Shown: positions 52,687 to 62,057, numbered from the stretch's first letter. The stretch: 64,000 nt of DNA from Kribbella sp. ALI-6-A (GCF_001984195.1 NZ_MTQN01000012.1:310001-374000); one strand, 5' to 3'. Translations and numbers: made by a program. Notes: a model not told the origin generated them from the letters alone.

Positions 52687-53199
52687 ATGATGGTCGCTGT
52701 GAGTGAAACGCTGACGCCGGAACTCGCGGCGACCATCGAGGCGGCGTTCGCGCGCCGCGACCGGGCGAACATGGCGCCGACGATCGCCTTCTTCGAGGAC
52801 CTGCTGCGCAAGCATCCCGGCAACCCGTACGTGCTGTACGAGGTCGGCGGCTCGTACGACACCGACGGGCAGGAGGAGAAGGCGCTGGTGTACTACGAGC
52901 GCGCGCTGCCCGGTCTGAGTGGCGACACCTTGCGCCGCTGCCTGTTGCAGTACGGCAGCACCTTGCGCAACCTCGGCCGGTACGACGAGTCGCTGGCGGT
53001 GTTCACCAAGGCCTGCCAGGAGTTCCCCGAATCGGACGCGCTGCGCGTCTTCAAGGCTCTCACGCTGAACGCCGCGGGTCGCAAGGACAAGGCCCTCGCG
53101 ACCCTTCTGCTCGTCATCGCCGACCGCGTCGACGCCCCGGAGCTCAAACGCTACGAAGCGGCCATTCGCGGCAACGCGGACTACCTGTACTCGCGCTGA
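52687..53199 (+). CDS. Tetratricopeptide-repeat protein
   Basis: About 170 aa. At least three TPR units are visible, e.g. YVLYEVGGSYDTDGQEEKAL and LLQYGSTLRNLGRYDESLAV. No enzyme motif. ATG codons at 52687 and 52690 and a GTG at 52699 are possible starts. A protein-interaction role is inferred. Confidence 0.8.
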   Translation: MMVAVSETLTPELAATIEAAFARRDRANMAPTIAFFEDLLRKHPGNPYVLYEVGGSYDTDGQEEKALVYYERALPGLSGDTLRRCLLQYGSTLRNLGRYDESLAVFTKACQEFPESDALRVFKALTLNAAGRKDKALATLLLVIADRVDAPELKRYEAAIRGNADYLYSR

Positions 53200-53211
53200 G
53201 TCCCGGAGGGC

Positions 53212-53667
53212 TCAGCACGCGCAGGCCACGCCGCGAGGGGCGACCAGCGGGTCCACCGGGCGGCGAGTGACTCCGTCGGCGGTCTCGACCGGGAGGCCTT
53301 CGCGGCTCCAGTACTCGAAGCCGCCGAGCATCTCCTTGACCGGATGGCCGAGGCGGGCGAACTCGAGCGCGGCCTTGGTGGCGCCGTTGCAGGCCGGGCC
53401 CCAGCAGTAGGTGACAACCGCGGCACCGGCCGGTACGACGGTCGCCGCGCGGGCGGCGATCTCGCGGGTGGGCAGGTGGATAGCACCGGGCACGTGGCCC
53501 TGGTCCCAGCTCTCCTGGCTGCGGGTGTCGATCAGCACCCAGCCGTCGACGCCGGCACCGAGGTCCGCGGCGACGTCGGAGCAATCGGTCTCGAAAGCCA
53601 GGCGGGCGGCGAAGTGGGCGACGGCGAGTTCGGCCGACGCCGGCGGGACCTGGAGCACTGCGGACAT
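53212..53667 (-). CDS. Rhodanese-like sulfurtransferase domain protein
   Basis: 151 aa from the ATG at 53667 (AAGGAG upstream). The active-site loop VVTYCWGPACNGATKAA gives the catalytic Cys; GWVLIDTRSQESWDQGHVPG and IHLPTREI are rhodanese hallmarks. Moves sulfane sulfur or detoxifies cyanide. Convergent with the TPR gene, 12 bp apart. Confidence 0.9.
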   Translation of the reverse strand: MSAVLQVPPASAELAVAHFAARLAFETDCSDVAADLGAGVDGWVLIDTRSQESWDQGHVPGAIHLPTREIAARAATVVPAGAAVVTYCWGPACNGATKAALEFARLGHPVKEMLGGFEYWSREGLPVETADGVTRRPVDPLVAPRGVACAC

Positions 53668-53749
53668 GGGATCTCCTTGTGGTTCGAGGAGTCCCCAGCG
53701 TCGCGGACCGCGCCCCCACCAGAGAAGTGGCAGAAACGACCTTCTAAGA

Positions 53750-55660
53750 CTAATTACCGCCATTGCGCTCGGCGACCAGCGCGCGGGCCCGCGCGGTTTT
53801 GATCGCCTTGGTGAGCGTCTCGATGTCGTAGGCGCCGTAGTGCCGTTGCCCGTTGATGAAAAACGTCGGCGTCCCGGAGACGCCGCTCAGGTCGGCGGTC
53901 TCGACGTCGCGGGCGACCCGGCCGGCGGCTACGTGATGCTTCACGTCGTCGTGCAGGCGCTCGAGGTCCAGGCCGAGCTGTTCGGCGTACCGCATCAGGT
54001 CGGCGGGCTGGAGCTTGTCCTGGTTGGCGAGCAGCAGGTCGTGCATCTCCCAGAACCGGCCCTGCGCCGCCGCGGCTTCGGCGACCTCGGCCGCGATCTG
54101 CGCGCGCGGGTGCACATCGGTCAGCGGGAGGTGCCGCCAGACGTAGCGAAGGTCGTTGTCCTTGAGCAGGTCGCGCACCACGCTCTCCGCCAGTCCGCAG
54201 TACGGGCACTCGAAGTCGCCGTACTCGACCACCGTCACGGACGCGTTCTCCGGGCCGCGGACGTGGTCGCACTGCTGGTCGACGGGGTCGACGAGGTCGA
54301 CCAGTTGCTCGGCGCTGCCCAGCAGGGCGGCCGCCTTCTGCGGCGGTGAGAGCAGTTTCGCGGCCCGGAACACCGTCCAGGTCACCGCCGTCGCGATCAC
54401 GAGCGTGGTCAGCAGTCCGAGCTTCGCCTCGGCCAGCTCCGGGCCGTCGAACGCCAACGTTGCGATCAGCAACGACACGGTGAAGCCGATGCCGGCGATC
54501 GTGCCGCTGCCCAGGACGCCGACCCAGCCGACCAGCGGCACGACCCGGCCGCGGGTGAACCGGGCCAGCGCCCACGACGTGATCGTGACCGCGAGCGGCT
54601 TGCCGATGGCGTAACCGACGATGATGCCGAGCGTGATCGGCGACGTGTAGGCCTGACCCAGAAAGTCCAGGTCGATGGGGATGCCCGCGTTGGCCAGGCC
54701 GAACAGCGGGACGATCAGGTAGCTGGTCCACGGGTGGTAGAAGTGCTGCAGCCGGTCGTTCGGCGACAGGGAGAAGTTCAGCCCGAGGGACGCGCTGCGC
54801 GCCAGCTCCGGCGTCGGCTGCTCGCGGAACAGCCGGAACAGCCCGCTCGCCTGCTCCAGATCGTCCCGCCCCGGTGAGTACGCCGGTGCGGTCAACCCGA
54901 TCGCCAGGCCGGCCACCACCGGATCGACGCCGGACGTCAGCAGCGACGCCCAGGTGAGCACGCCGAGCAGCACATAGACCCACGGCTTGCGGACGCCCGC
55001 CAGCGCCAGCCCGAACAGCACGCCGAAGGAAACAATTGCCATCAGCAACGGCATGAACGAGATGTTCTCGCTGTAGACCACCGCGATCACCAGCAGGGCG
55101 ATCAGGTCGTCTACCACGAAGACGGTGAGCAGGAACACCCGGACCCGGTCCGGTACGCCGCGACCGACCAGCGCCAGCAGACCGAGCGCGAGCGCGGTGT
55201 CGGTCGACATCGCGACGCCCCAGCCGTGCGCGCCCGACCCACCGGCGTTGAAGGACAGGAAGATCAGGACCGGCAGGATCATGCCCGCCACTCCGGCGAT
55301 CACCGGCAGCACGAACCGGCTGCGCTCGCGCAGGTCGCCCAGGTCGAACTCCCGCCGGGCCTCCAGCCCGACGACCAGGAAGAACAACGTCATCAGCCCG
55401 CTGTTGATCCACTCGCGCAGGTCGAGGCCCAGTTCCTCCGCGCCGAACCGCAGCGAGAACTCGGTGTGCCAGAAGCTCTCGTACGAGTCCGGCGACAGGT
55501 TGGCCCAGAGCAGCGCGAGCACGATCGCCGCCGCCAGGACGCCGGAACTGCCCGCCTCGGTGCGCAGGAACGCCCGCATCGGCGCGGCGACCCCGCGGGT
55601 CCAGCGCGAGCGCCCGGTCAGCCCGGCGGTCGACTCGGACACGTCAGCCTTCCCGATCAT
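53750..55660 (-). CDS. nhaA: NhaA Na+/H+ antiporter fused to a DsbA-like thioredoxin domain
   Basis: A 636-aa protein. Residues 1-435 are a full NhaA antiporter (twelve helices; GWGVAMSTDTALALGLLAL, VVDDLIALLVIAV with the ion-binding Asp pair, and a late GTIAGIGFTVSLLIATLAF). Residues 450-636 are a DsbA-like domain: VVEYGDFECPYCGLAES with CPYC, then cis-Pro-like SGVSGTPTFFINGQRHYGA. NhaA-thioredoxin fusions are known but uncommon; the fold suggests redox control of the antiporter. Its N-terminus overlaps the small gene upstream by 17 bp. Confidence 0.9.
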   Translation of the reverse strand: MIGKADVSESTAGLTGRSRWTRGVAAPMRAFLRTEAGSSGVLAAAIVLALLWANLSPDSYESFWHTEFSLRFGAEELGLDLREWINSGLMTLFFLVVGLEARREFDLGDLRERSRFVLPVIAGVAGMILPVLIFLSFNAGGSGAHGWGVAMSTDTALALGLLALVGRGVPDRVRVFLLTVFVVDDLIALLVIAVVYSENISFMPLLMAIVSFGVLFGLALAGVRKPWVYVLLGVLTWASLLTSGVDPVVAGLAIGLTAPAYSPGRDDLEQASGLFRLFREQPTPELARSASLGLNFSLSPNDRLQHFYHPWTSYLIVPLFGLANAGIPIDLDFLGQAYTSPITLGIIVGYAIGKPLAVTITSWALARFTRGRVVPLVGWVGVLGSGTIAGIGFTVSLLIATLAFDGPELAEAKLGLLTTLVIATAVTWTVFRAAKLLSPPQKAAALLGSAEQLVDLVDPVDQQCDHVRGPENASVTVVEYGDFECPYCGLAESVVRDLLKDNDLRYVWRHLPLTDVHPRAQIAAEVAEAAAAQGRFWEMHDLLLANQDKLQPADLMRYAEQLGLDLERLHDDVKHHVAAGRVARDVETADLSGVSGTPTFFINGQRHYGAYDIETLTKAIKTARARALVAERNGGN

Positions 55661-55856
55661 TCAGGCGCCGTACGGCGTCAGCGCCGCCTCGCCCTGAGTC
55701 GCTGGAACCGGACGTCCGCCGTACGGCGCGCTGGTCGGTGGCGTAGGACTCCACATGGCTCAGCATCGCATCCAGCGTCACCGCGAGCGGTCGCGGATCA
55801 CTCTCCGCCAATGAGCCGAACCGGCAGCCCCCCGTGCAGCCCAGCTCCAGCCTCAT
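55644..55856 (-). CDS. Small cysteine-containing protein (70 aa)
   Basis: MRLELGCTGGCRFGSLAESD then an amphipathic helix (AVTLDAMLSHVESYATDQR) and a basic tail. Overlaps the nhaA start by 17 bp, so it may be co-translated with it. Family unknown; weakly supported. Confidence 0.45.
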   Translation of the reverse strand: MRLELGCTGGCRFGSLAESDPRPLAVTLDAMLSHVESYATDQRAVRRTSGSSDSGRGGADAVRRLNDREG

Positions 55857-55918
55857 GCTCGCAGCGTACGCGACAAACTGGGACACACAACCCAGAACAA
55901 CCGGTCTAGGCTCACGTC

Positions 55919-56248
55919 ATGACAGACGGACAGTACGTCGCGCGGATCGTGGACGTCCCCGGCAGTGGCCTGCGGCTCGAGCCGGCCGAAGGGTCCGTGA
56001 GGCCCGATCAGCCGACCGAGGTCAACCTGCTCGGCATGGCGGTGGCGCTCGCCCTCGGCGCCGCCGGCTACCAGCACCACCCCGAGACCCGCGACCCCGA
56101 ACTGCAGACCCTCGACGCGCTGCTCGCCGGCGAGGCCGTGATGCCGTGGCACCACCCCGAGCGTCAGGGCGACGAGGTGCTGATCTGCGAACCGGGCCCG
56201 GCCGGATTCCGCTGCCGGATCGAGTCCGCGGGAGGCTCCGAAGACTGA
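55919..56248 (+). CDS. Hypothetical acidic protein (109 aa)
   Basis: MTDGQYVARIVDVPGSGLRL, a helix VNLLGMAVALALGAAGYQHH, then beta patterns (GDEVLICEPGPAGFRCRIES). No known family. The ATG at 55919 is well placed and codon use is typical. Followed by direct repeats CGTCACTCGCC in the spacer. Confidence 0.6.
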   Translation: MTDGQYVARIVDVPGSGLRLEPAEGSVRPDQPTEVNLLGMAVALALGAAGYQHHPETRDPELQTLDALLAGEAVMPWHHPERQGDEVLICEPGPAGFRCRIESAGGSED

Positions 56249-56484
56249 CCGGACACTTTCGTCACTCGCCGAGGTGACCTCGTCACTCGCCTTCTGACCC
56301 GTCACCCAACCGTCACCGAATCGACATTCCGCGCTCTTGCGGACCCGGCGGCGACGTCTCCGTACCGGGTTCGTCGAAGGTTTGATCGGTATTTGACACC
56401 GGACCGGCTAACAGTTCCGCCGCCGGAGCCTGCATGATGTGCACTGAGGATCACTCCAGCCACGGGGTGCGCTGACACTGAACC

Positions 56485-57204
56485 ATGTCTGGAGCCCTGA
56501 TGGCTGACTTCGACCTTGCTGCGCCGACGTCGGCCGACGCGTTCGCCAGGCTTGCGATCGAGATGCACGACGCCCCGGGTGTCGAGGAGACGATCGACGC
56601 GGTCGTCCAGTTCGCTCTGCAGGCCCTGAACTGCTCGTACGCCGGCGTCGCGCTGCACCGCCGGGGGTCCCGGCCGGAGATCGCCGCGGTGACCGACCCG
56701 GTGGTCGCCGAGGTGTTCGAACTGCAGATCGACCACCAGGACGGTCCGCTGGTCACCGTGTTGCGGGAACGGTCGAACATCCTGATCCGCGACACCATGA
56801 CCGAGGCCCGCTGGCCGCTGTGGGCGGCGAAGGTGGCCCAGCTCGGCGTCCGGTCGGTGCTCGACGTGCCGCTGACGACCGGGGCCGGCTCGACGGCGTC
56901 GGTCGGTGTGCTCGGCCTGTACAGCCCCGAGCCGGACGCGTTCGGCCCGGACGACGAAGCGATCGCGCACATCCTGGCCCGGCACGCGTCGGTCGCGGTG
57001 GCCACCGCCCGGCACGAGGAGACGATGGCCCAGGCCGTCGACGCCCGCAAACTGGTCGGCCAGGCGATGGGCATCCTGATGGAGCGCTTCGACGTGGACG
57101 GCGACCGCGCCTTCGCGATCCTCAAGCGCTATTCGCAGGACAACAACACCAAGCTGCGCGACGTGGCACAGCAGCTCATCGACACCCGCAAGCTCCCGCA
57201 CTAG
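56485..57204 (+). CDS. GAF and ANTAR domain protein (second copy)
   Basis: A 239-aa protein, paralogous to 6756-7430: GAF domain (SYAGVALHRRGSRPEIAA, LRSVLDVPLTTGAG-type segment) and ANTAR domain (AVDARKLVGQAMGILMERFD, AFAILKRYSQDNNTKLRDVA). The two share long identical runs in the ANTAR part, so they may read the same RNA targets under different GAF signals. Confidence 0.92.
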   Translation: MSGALMADFDLAAPTSADAFARLAIEMHDAPGVEETIDAVVQFALQALNCSYAGVALHRRGSRPEIAAVTDPVVAEVFELQIDHQDGPLVTVLRERSNILIRDTMTEARWPLWAAKVAQLGVRSVLDVPLTTGAGSTASVGVLGLYSPEPDAFGPDDEAIAHILARHASVAVATARHEETMAQAVDARKLVGQAMGILMERFDVDGDRAFAILKRYSQDNNTKLRDVAQQLIDTRKLPH

Positions 57205-57305
57205 GACGACGCCGCACCCCGCGTGGGCCCGGCAGCCTCCCGGGCCGGCGGTGCGGATTGCGTATTCTGCGTCGCAGTGGAATCGGCGCGAACGGGGGAC
57301 ATCGG

Positions 57306-58448
57306 GTGACAGGTGGGTGGCAGCCGCTGGCGGGGCCGGCTCACCGGGTCGCGCTGGAGATCCTGCTGGACGGGCCGCTGTCGCGCGCCGAGTTGTCGCG
57401 GCGGGTCGGGTTGTCGCCGGGCAGCCTGACCCGGATCACGAAACCGATGCTGGAGTCGGGCCTGCTCGTCGAGGTCACCGCGGGACCGACCGATCCGCGG
57501 GTGGGACGGCCGTCGCAGCCGCTCGACATCGTTCCGGCAGCGCACCACTTCGTCGGGATCAAGCTGACCGGAGACGACGCGGTCGGCGTACTGACGACGC
57601 TGCGGGCCGAGGTGATCGCCACCGCCGAGCTGCCGCTGCCCGACCACAGCCCGGCCGCGGTCGCCGCCACGATCACGGAGCTGACCAAGACCCTCGCCGC
57701 TCACCGCCCGGACGGTGAGCTCAGCGGCCTCGGCATCTCGCTCGGCGGCCAGGTCACCGGCAAGAACAACGTGCGACACGCGTCGTTCCTCGACTGGACG
57801 GACGTCCCGCTCGGCGAGCTGATGAGCGCGCACAGCGACGTGCCGGTGGTGGTCGCCAACGACCTCACCGCGCTCACCGCGGCGACCCACTGGTTCGGGG
57901 CCGGACGCGGCGCCGACCGGTTCTGCCTGATCACCATCGGCGCCGGCGTCGGCTACGGCCTGGTCGTGCACGACCAGATCGTCGACAGCCCGGACTCCAG
58001 CCTCGGCCTGATCGGCCACCACCCCCTGCTGTCCGACGGCGTGCGCTGCGAGCGCGGCCACGTCGGCTGCGCCAGCACTTTGCTCACCACGCAGGGCATC
58101 ACCCGCGAGATCGGCGATGCCCTCGGCCGCGAGGTCACGTACGACGAATGCCTGGACCTGGCGGTCGAGGGCGAGCCCGCCGCCCGCCGGGTGATCGACC
58201 GCGCCGGCCAGGCGCTCGGGCACCTGATCGCGGCCGCCGCCAACTTCACGCTGCCCGACCGGGTCGTGCTCGGCGGCGAGGGCGTCCGGCTGGTCGAGGT
58301 CGCTCACGACGCGCTGCAGGCCGGACTACGGACCGACCGGCATCCGGAGTCGACCGATCCCCCGATCGTGCTGCTCGACCCCGACTTCCACGAGTGGGCC
58401 CGCGGCGCCGCGGTGATCGCGATCCAGACCTTCGTGCTGGGCAGCTAA
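57306..58448 (+). CDS. ROK-family transcriptional regulator/sugar-kinase-like
   Basis: About 380 aa from the GTG at 57306. N-terminal winged helix (SRAELSRRVGLSPGSLTRIT), then the ROK kinase fold: GLGISLGGQVTG, GVGYGLVVHDQIVDS, and the zinc motif GHVGCASTL (reduced relative to CxCGxxGCxE). ROK repressors such as NagC/XylR bind sugars. No sugar operon is next to it. Confidence 0.85.
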   Translation: MTGGWQPLAGPAHRVALEILLDGPLSRAELSRRVGLSPGSLTRITKPMLESGLLVEVTAGPTDPRVGRPSQPLDIVPAAHHFVGIKLTGDDAVGVLTTLRAEVIATAELPLPDHSPAAVAATITELTKTLAAHRPDGELSGLGISLGGQVTGKNNVRHASFLDWTDVPLGELMSAHSDVPVVVANDLTALTAATHWFGAGRGADRFCLITIGAGVGYGLVVHDQIVDSPDSSLGLIGHHPLLSDGVRCERGHVGCASTLLTTQGITREIGDALGREVTYDECLDLAVEGEPAARRVIDRAGQALGHLIAAAANFTLPDRVVLGGEGVRLVEVAHDALQAGLRTDRHPESTDPPIVLLDPDFHEWARGAAVIAIQTFVLGS

Positions 58449-58455
58449 GTTCTCA

Positions 58456-58485
58456 GTAACTTTCTATCTCGTGATAGACAGTTAC
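58456..58485. promoter_or_regulatory. Large palindromic operator before the GNAT gene
   Basis: A 30-bp near-perfect palindrome: GTAACTTTCTATC (58456-58468) and GATAGACAGTTAC (58473-58485) pair at 12 of 13 positions around TCGT. It ends 2 bp before the ATG at 58488, so a bound protein would block translation or transcription start. Confidence 0.75.
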
Positions 58486-58487
58486 CC

Positions 58488-59117
58488 ATGGATGAACTGC
58501 TCCGCCGCTGGCAGTACGGCTGGGGGCTGTGCCGCGGCCTCTCCCCGGCCGTCGACCGCCACGCCGCCCTCGACGTCACCCTCGGCCTGCCCGACCGCCA
58601 CCGCGAGCTCTTCACCCTGCCCGGTACGGCGCTCGCCCCGTGGATCGACGAGGTCCTGCACGCCGCGCGGCCGACCTGGCTCACCGTCACCACCCAGGAG
58701 CCGGACGAGGTCGCCGCCGAGCTGGAGTCAGCCGGTCTTGAACTCTTCACGGAACGCAACCTCCTGATGACGGCCGACCTGCGCGATCATCCCGCCCCTC
58801 CGACCCAGCACGCGGTGGTGACGGCAACGGAAGGGCCGTTGGAGCGCGTCGCGGTCCGGGCGCCCGTCAGCGCAGCGGAGGCCGCTCGAGGGATGGCCGC
58901 GGTGATCGGCGAGGACGCGGTGGTGCATGACGTGCACACCAGCCCGTCGTTTCGGCGCCAGGGCCTGGGCAGTGTGGTGATGCACGCGTTGGCTGAGCGC
59001 GCGCTGGCCCGGGATGCGACGACGGGGTTGCTGATGGCCACGGCTGATGGAGCCAGGCTCTACCGCACGCTCGGTTGGGTGCCTCTAGCAACAATGCTGA
59101 CGGCTAGAGCCGCCTAG
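58488..59117 (+). CDS. GNAT-family N-acetyltransferase
   Basis: A 209-aa protein. The GNAT core is in the C-terminal half: VVHDVHTSPSFRRQGLGSVV (the RxxGxG/A acetyl-CoA loop) and ATTGLLMATADGARLYRTLG. The N-terminal half is an unrelated helical segment. Controlled by the palindrome at its start. Overlaps the convergent CGNR gene by 14 bp. Confidence 0.85.
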   Translation: MDELLRRWQYGWGLCRGLSPAVDRHAALDVTLGLPDRHRELFTLPGTALAPWIDEVLHAARPTWLTVTTQEPDEVAAELESAGLELFTERNLLMTADLRDHPAPPTQHAVVTATEGPLERVAVRAPVSAAEAARGMAAVIGEDAVVHDVHTSPSFRRQGLGSVVMHALAERALARDATTGLLMATADGARLYRTLGWVPLATMLTARAA

Positions 59118-59649
59118 CCCGGTGCGCGGCGACCTTGCTGCGGTTCTGGCAGGACGTCGAGCAGAAGCGCTGGGTCCGGCTGCGCGTGGTGTCCAGGAAC
59201 AGGTTGTCGCACCGATCGGCACCGCAGCTCCGCAGCCGGGAGGCATCGCTGCCCACCAGCATCGCGACCGCGGTCGCCAGCTCGGCGATCCATCCGGTGG
59301 CCGCCGAGACGCCCGGGCCCACGAAGTGCAGATGCCAGAGCGCATCTCCTTCGCGGACCAGACGAGGAGCAGCACGGGTGCTCTCGAGCAACGCGTTCAC
59401 CCCGTCGGCGGCGGCATCGGTGTCGCCGTCGAGCAGCAGCCGCAGTACGGCGTACAGGTCGCGTCCGCCGGCGGCGAAGGTGGGCAGGTCGATCGTGGGG
59501 ATCCGCCGCGTGGTCAGCCGAAGCGAAGCCTCGACTCCGGCCTCGTCACCGGCCGGACGGATCCGGCCCTGGGCGAACTCGCCACCGAAGGTGTTGGCCA
59601 GCGCGACGGCGGCGGCCAGGGAGTCGCGCAGGTGATCGGTTGCCTCCAC
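59104..59649 (-). CDS. CGNR zinc-finger protein (second copy)
   Basis: About 181 aa from the GTG at 59649. Zinc finger: RSCGADRCDNLFLDTTRSR then QRFCSTSCQNRSKVAAHR, where CGNR is varied to CQNR. N-terminal ABATE-like domain. Divergent from the alanine racemase gene, which it may regulate. Paralogue at 51201. Confidence 0.85.
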   Translation of the reverse strand: MEATDHLRDSLAAAVALANTFGGEFAQGRIRPAGDEAGVEASLRLTTRRIPTIDLPTFAAGGRDLYAVLRLLLDGDTDAAADGVNALLESTRAAPRLVREGDALWHLHFVGPGVSAATGWIAELATAVAMLVGSDASRLRSCGADRCDNLFLDTTRSRTQRFCSTSCQNRSKVAAHRARRL

Positions 59650-59853
59650 CGGCCCAGTATCCCCGGTGCCGGCGCCGGGATACTGGCCCGCTCGCCGATC
59701 CACGACGAACGAACGATGACAGCGGCCCCGCGCGGCGAACCGGTCGTCCTAAGGGATGGCCGGCCGCCGGCCGGCGTGCTACCACGGTCGTACGCGGGCC
59801 ACCGGCAACATCCGCCCTTGATCCGATGTGGTACCTCGTTGCCGGAAACAACA

Positions 59854-61086
59854 ATGACCGGTATGAACCTGGTCCAGAGTCCGGCCCGTGCCTGCCTCGG
59901 TCTGGCGGAGGCGACGGTCGATCTCGGCGCGGTCAAGGCGAACGTCCGCGGCTTCCGGCAACGACTGCGGCCCGGCACCGAAGTGCTGGCCGTCGTCAAG
60001 GCCAACGGTTTCGGGCACGGCGCGGTGCAGATCGCCAAGGCGGCCGTCGACGCCGGCGCCACCTGGCTGGGCGTCGCCCGCGCCGACGAGGCACTCGAAC
60101 TGCGCGCGGCCGGCCTGACCGTCCCGATCCTGGCCTGGCTGTACGACGCGACCGAGCTGATGTGGCTGTCCGACGTCGACGTCAGCGTGGCGACCGTCGC
60201 CGAGCTGCAGCAGGTGGTGTCCGCGCCGAGCGTGCATCACGTTCACCTCAAGCTGGACACCGGCCTGCACCGAGGGGGCAGTACGCCGGACCAGTGGATC
60301 GAGCTGACCCGGGCGGCCGCGCACTACGAGGCGCTCGGCGCGGTCAAGGTCCGCGGCATCTGGTCGCACCTGTCGCACGGGGACGAGCTCGACGCGACGC
60401 ACAGCCGTCGCCAGCTCGGGCTCCTGCGCACCGGGGTCGCTCTGGCCCGGCGCGCGGGGCTCGAGCCGTCCGTGATCCACCTGGCCAACTCCGCCGGCAC
60501 CCTCACCCTCGACGCCCCGGACTGCAACCTGGTCCGGATCGGCGCCGGCCTCTACGGCATCGACGAGCTGGGCACCGGACTGCGGCCGGCGATGCGGCTG
60601 GTCACCAAGGTCGCGCAGGTCCGCCGGATCCGCGCCGGCGAAGGAGTCTCGTACAACCACGACTACGTGACGCCGACGGACACGACGATCGCGTTGATCC
60701 CGCTCGGGTATGCCGACGGGATCCCCCGCTCCGCGGGGACGGGGGGTGGGTCGGTGGGCGCGGGCAGAGGCACGCACCCCGCGAGCGGGCGCGCGAACCC
60801 GGCGCACCCCGCGAGGGCGAGCGCTAACCCGGCATCGCCCGCCGCGAGCGTGCTGATCCGGGGCGTCCGGATGCCCGTCCGTGGGCGGATCGCCATGGAC
60901 CAGTTCCTGGTCGATGCCGGGGACATCCCGGTCGAGCCCGGGGAACCCGTCATCGTCTTCGGTCCCGGCGACCACGGGGAGCCCACCGCAGCCGACTGGG
61001 CGCAGTGGGCCGGCACCATCCCGCACGAGATCTACTGCGGCCTCGGATCCCGGGTGCCGCGCCGCTACGAGGAGGCATCCCGGTGA
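59854..61086 (+). CDS. alr: Alanine racemase
   Basis: About 410 aa. PLP lysine in VLAVVKANGFGHG (K49), LANSAGTLTLD, VRIGAGLYGI, and the second catalytic Tyr in GEGVSYNHDYV. After GYADGIPRS there is an extra low-complexity insert of about 40 residues (ASGRANPAHPARASANPASP) before MPVRGRIAMDQFLVDAG, absent from typical racemases. Makes D-Ala for the cell wall. First gene of the alr-ddl-vanX-like operon; GTGA overlap with the ligase. Confidence 0.93.
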   Translation: MTGMNLVQSPARACLGLAEATVDLGAVKANVRGFRQRLRPGTEVLAVVKANGFGHGAVQIAKAAVDAGATWLGVARADEALELRAAGLTVPILAWLYDATELMWLSDVDVSVATVAELQQVVSAPSVHHVHLKLDTGLHRGGSTPDQWIELTRAAAHYEALGAVKVRGIWSHLSHGDELDATHSRRQLGLLRTGVALARRAGLEPSVIHLANSAGTLTLDAPDCNLVRIGAGLYGIDELGTGLRPAMRLVTKVAQVRRIRAGEGVSYNHDYVTPTDTTIALIPLGYADGIPRSAGTGGGSVGAGRGTHPASGRANPAHPARASANPASPAASVLIRGVRMPVRGRIAMDQFLVDAGDIPVEPGEPVIVFGPGDHGEPTAADWAQWAGTIPHEIYCGLGSRVPRRYEEASR

Positions 61087-62057
61087 AGGTCGCAGTGATC
61101 AGTGGCGGCGCGAGCCCCGAGCACGACGTGTCGCTGGCCAGTGGCCAGGGCATCGCCGACGCGGCCGCCGAACTCGGCCACACCGTGATCGCGCTGGTGA
61201 TCGACGCCGACGGCACCTGGCGCGACGGGCAGCACGAGGCGATCGAGCTGCTCCAGGCCTGCGACGTCGCCGTACCGGCATTGCACGGACAAGGCGGCGA
61301 AGACGGCGTCATCCAGGGATTCCTCGAGCAGCTGAAGGTCCCGTACGTCGGCAGCGGCGTCGCGGCGAGCGCCGTCGGCCTCGACAAGCACCTGGCCAAG
61401 GCCGTCCTGCGCGCCCACGGTCTGCCCGTGACGCCCGGGATCACGCTGCGCGGCGCCGACCTGCGTGATCCCGAGGCCGCTCACCAGCAGTTGAAGGCGG
61501 CCAGCCTGGACTTCCCGGTCTTCGTCAAGCCCGGCAACGGTGGTTCGAGCTTCGGCGTCACCCGGGTGACCGAGCCAGCCGCGCTGGCCGACGCGATCGC
61601 CACGGCGGCCGCGCTGGACCGCCAGGTCCTGGTCGAGCAGGAGATGCTCGGCCGCGAGATCGACCTCGCGGTGATGGAGTTCCCCGACGGCCGGGTCGAG
61701 GCCGCGCCCGCGCTGGAGATCCACAGCGATCCGGATCAGCCGTTCTTCAACACCACCGCCAAGTACGCGAAGGGCGCCGGGGACCAGTTCGTCGTACCGG
61801 CACCGCTGGAGGCCGAACTGGCCGCGACCTTACGGCGGACGGCGATCGAGGTGTTCGAGACGCTGGGCTGTGCCGGACTCGCCCGGGTGGACTTCTTCCT
61901 CCCGGCCGACGGTGACCCGGTCGTCAACGAGATCAACACCTTCCCCGGTTTCACTCCCGCCTCGCAGTTTCCCCGGATGTGGGCGACCGCCGGGCTGTCC
62001 TACCCCGACGTCGTACAGAACTTGCTGGAGACCGCGCATGCCCGTGCTGCTGAGTGA
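61083..62057 (+). CDS. D-alanine--D-alanine ligase family protein
   Basis: 324 aa starting at GTG. ATP-grasp family: N-terminal ISGGASPEHDVSLASG, catalytic VPALHGQGGEDGVIQGFLE, PVFVKPGNGGSSFGV, and the metal site NEINTFPGFTPASQFP. In the omega-loop position the usual YDYEAKY is FFNTTAKY, so the Tyr that favours D-Ala as second substrate in DdlB is missing. It may make D-Ala-D-Ala or another D-Ala depside/dipeptide. Overlaps the next gene by 20 bp. Confidence 0.9.
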   Translation: MKVAVISGGASPEHDVSLASGQGIADAAAELGHTVIALVIDADGTWRDGQHEAIELLQACDVAVPALHGQGGEDGVIQGFLEQLKVPYVGSGVAASAVGLDKHLAKAVLRAHGLPVTPGITLRGADLRDPEAAHQQLKAASLDFPVFVKPGNGGSSFGVTRVTEPAALADAIATAAALDRQVLVEQEMLGREIDLAVMEFPDGRVEAAPALEIHSDPDQPFFNTTAKYAKGAGDQFVVPAPLEAELAATLRRTAIEVFETLGCAGLARVDFFLPADGDPVVNEINTFPGFTPASQFPRMWATAGLSYPDVVQNLLETAHARAAE

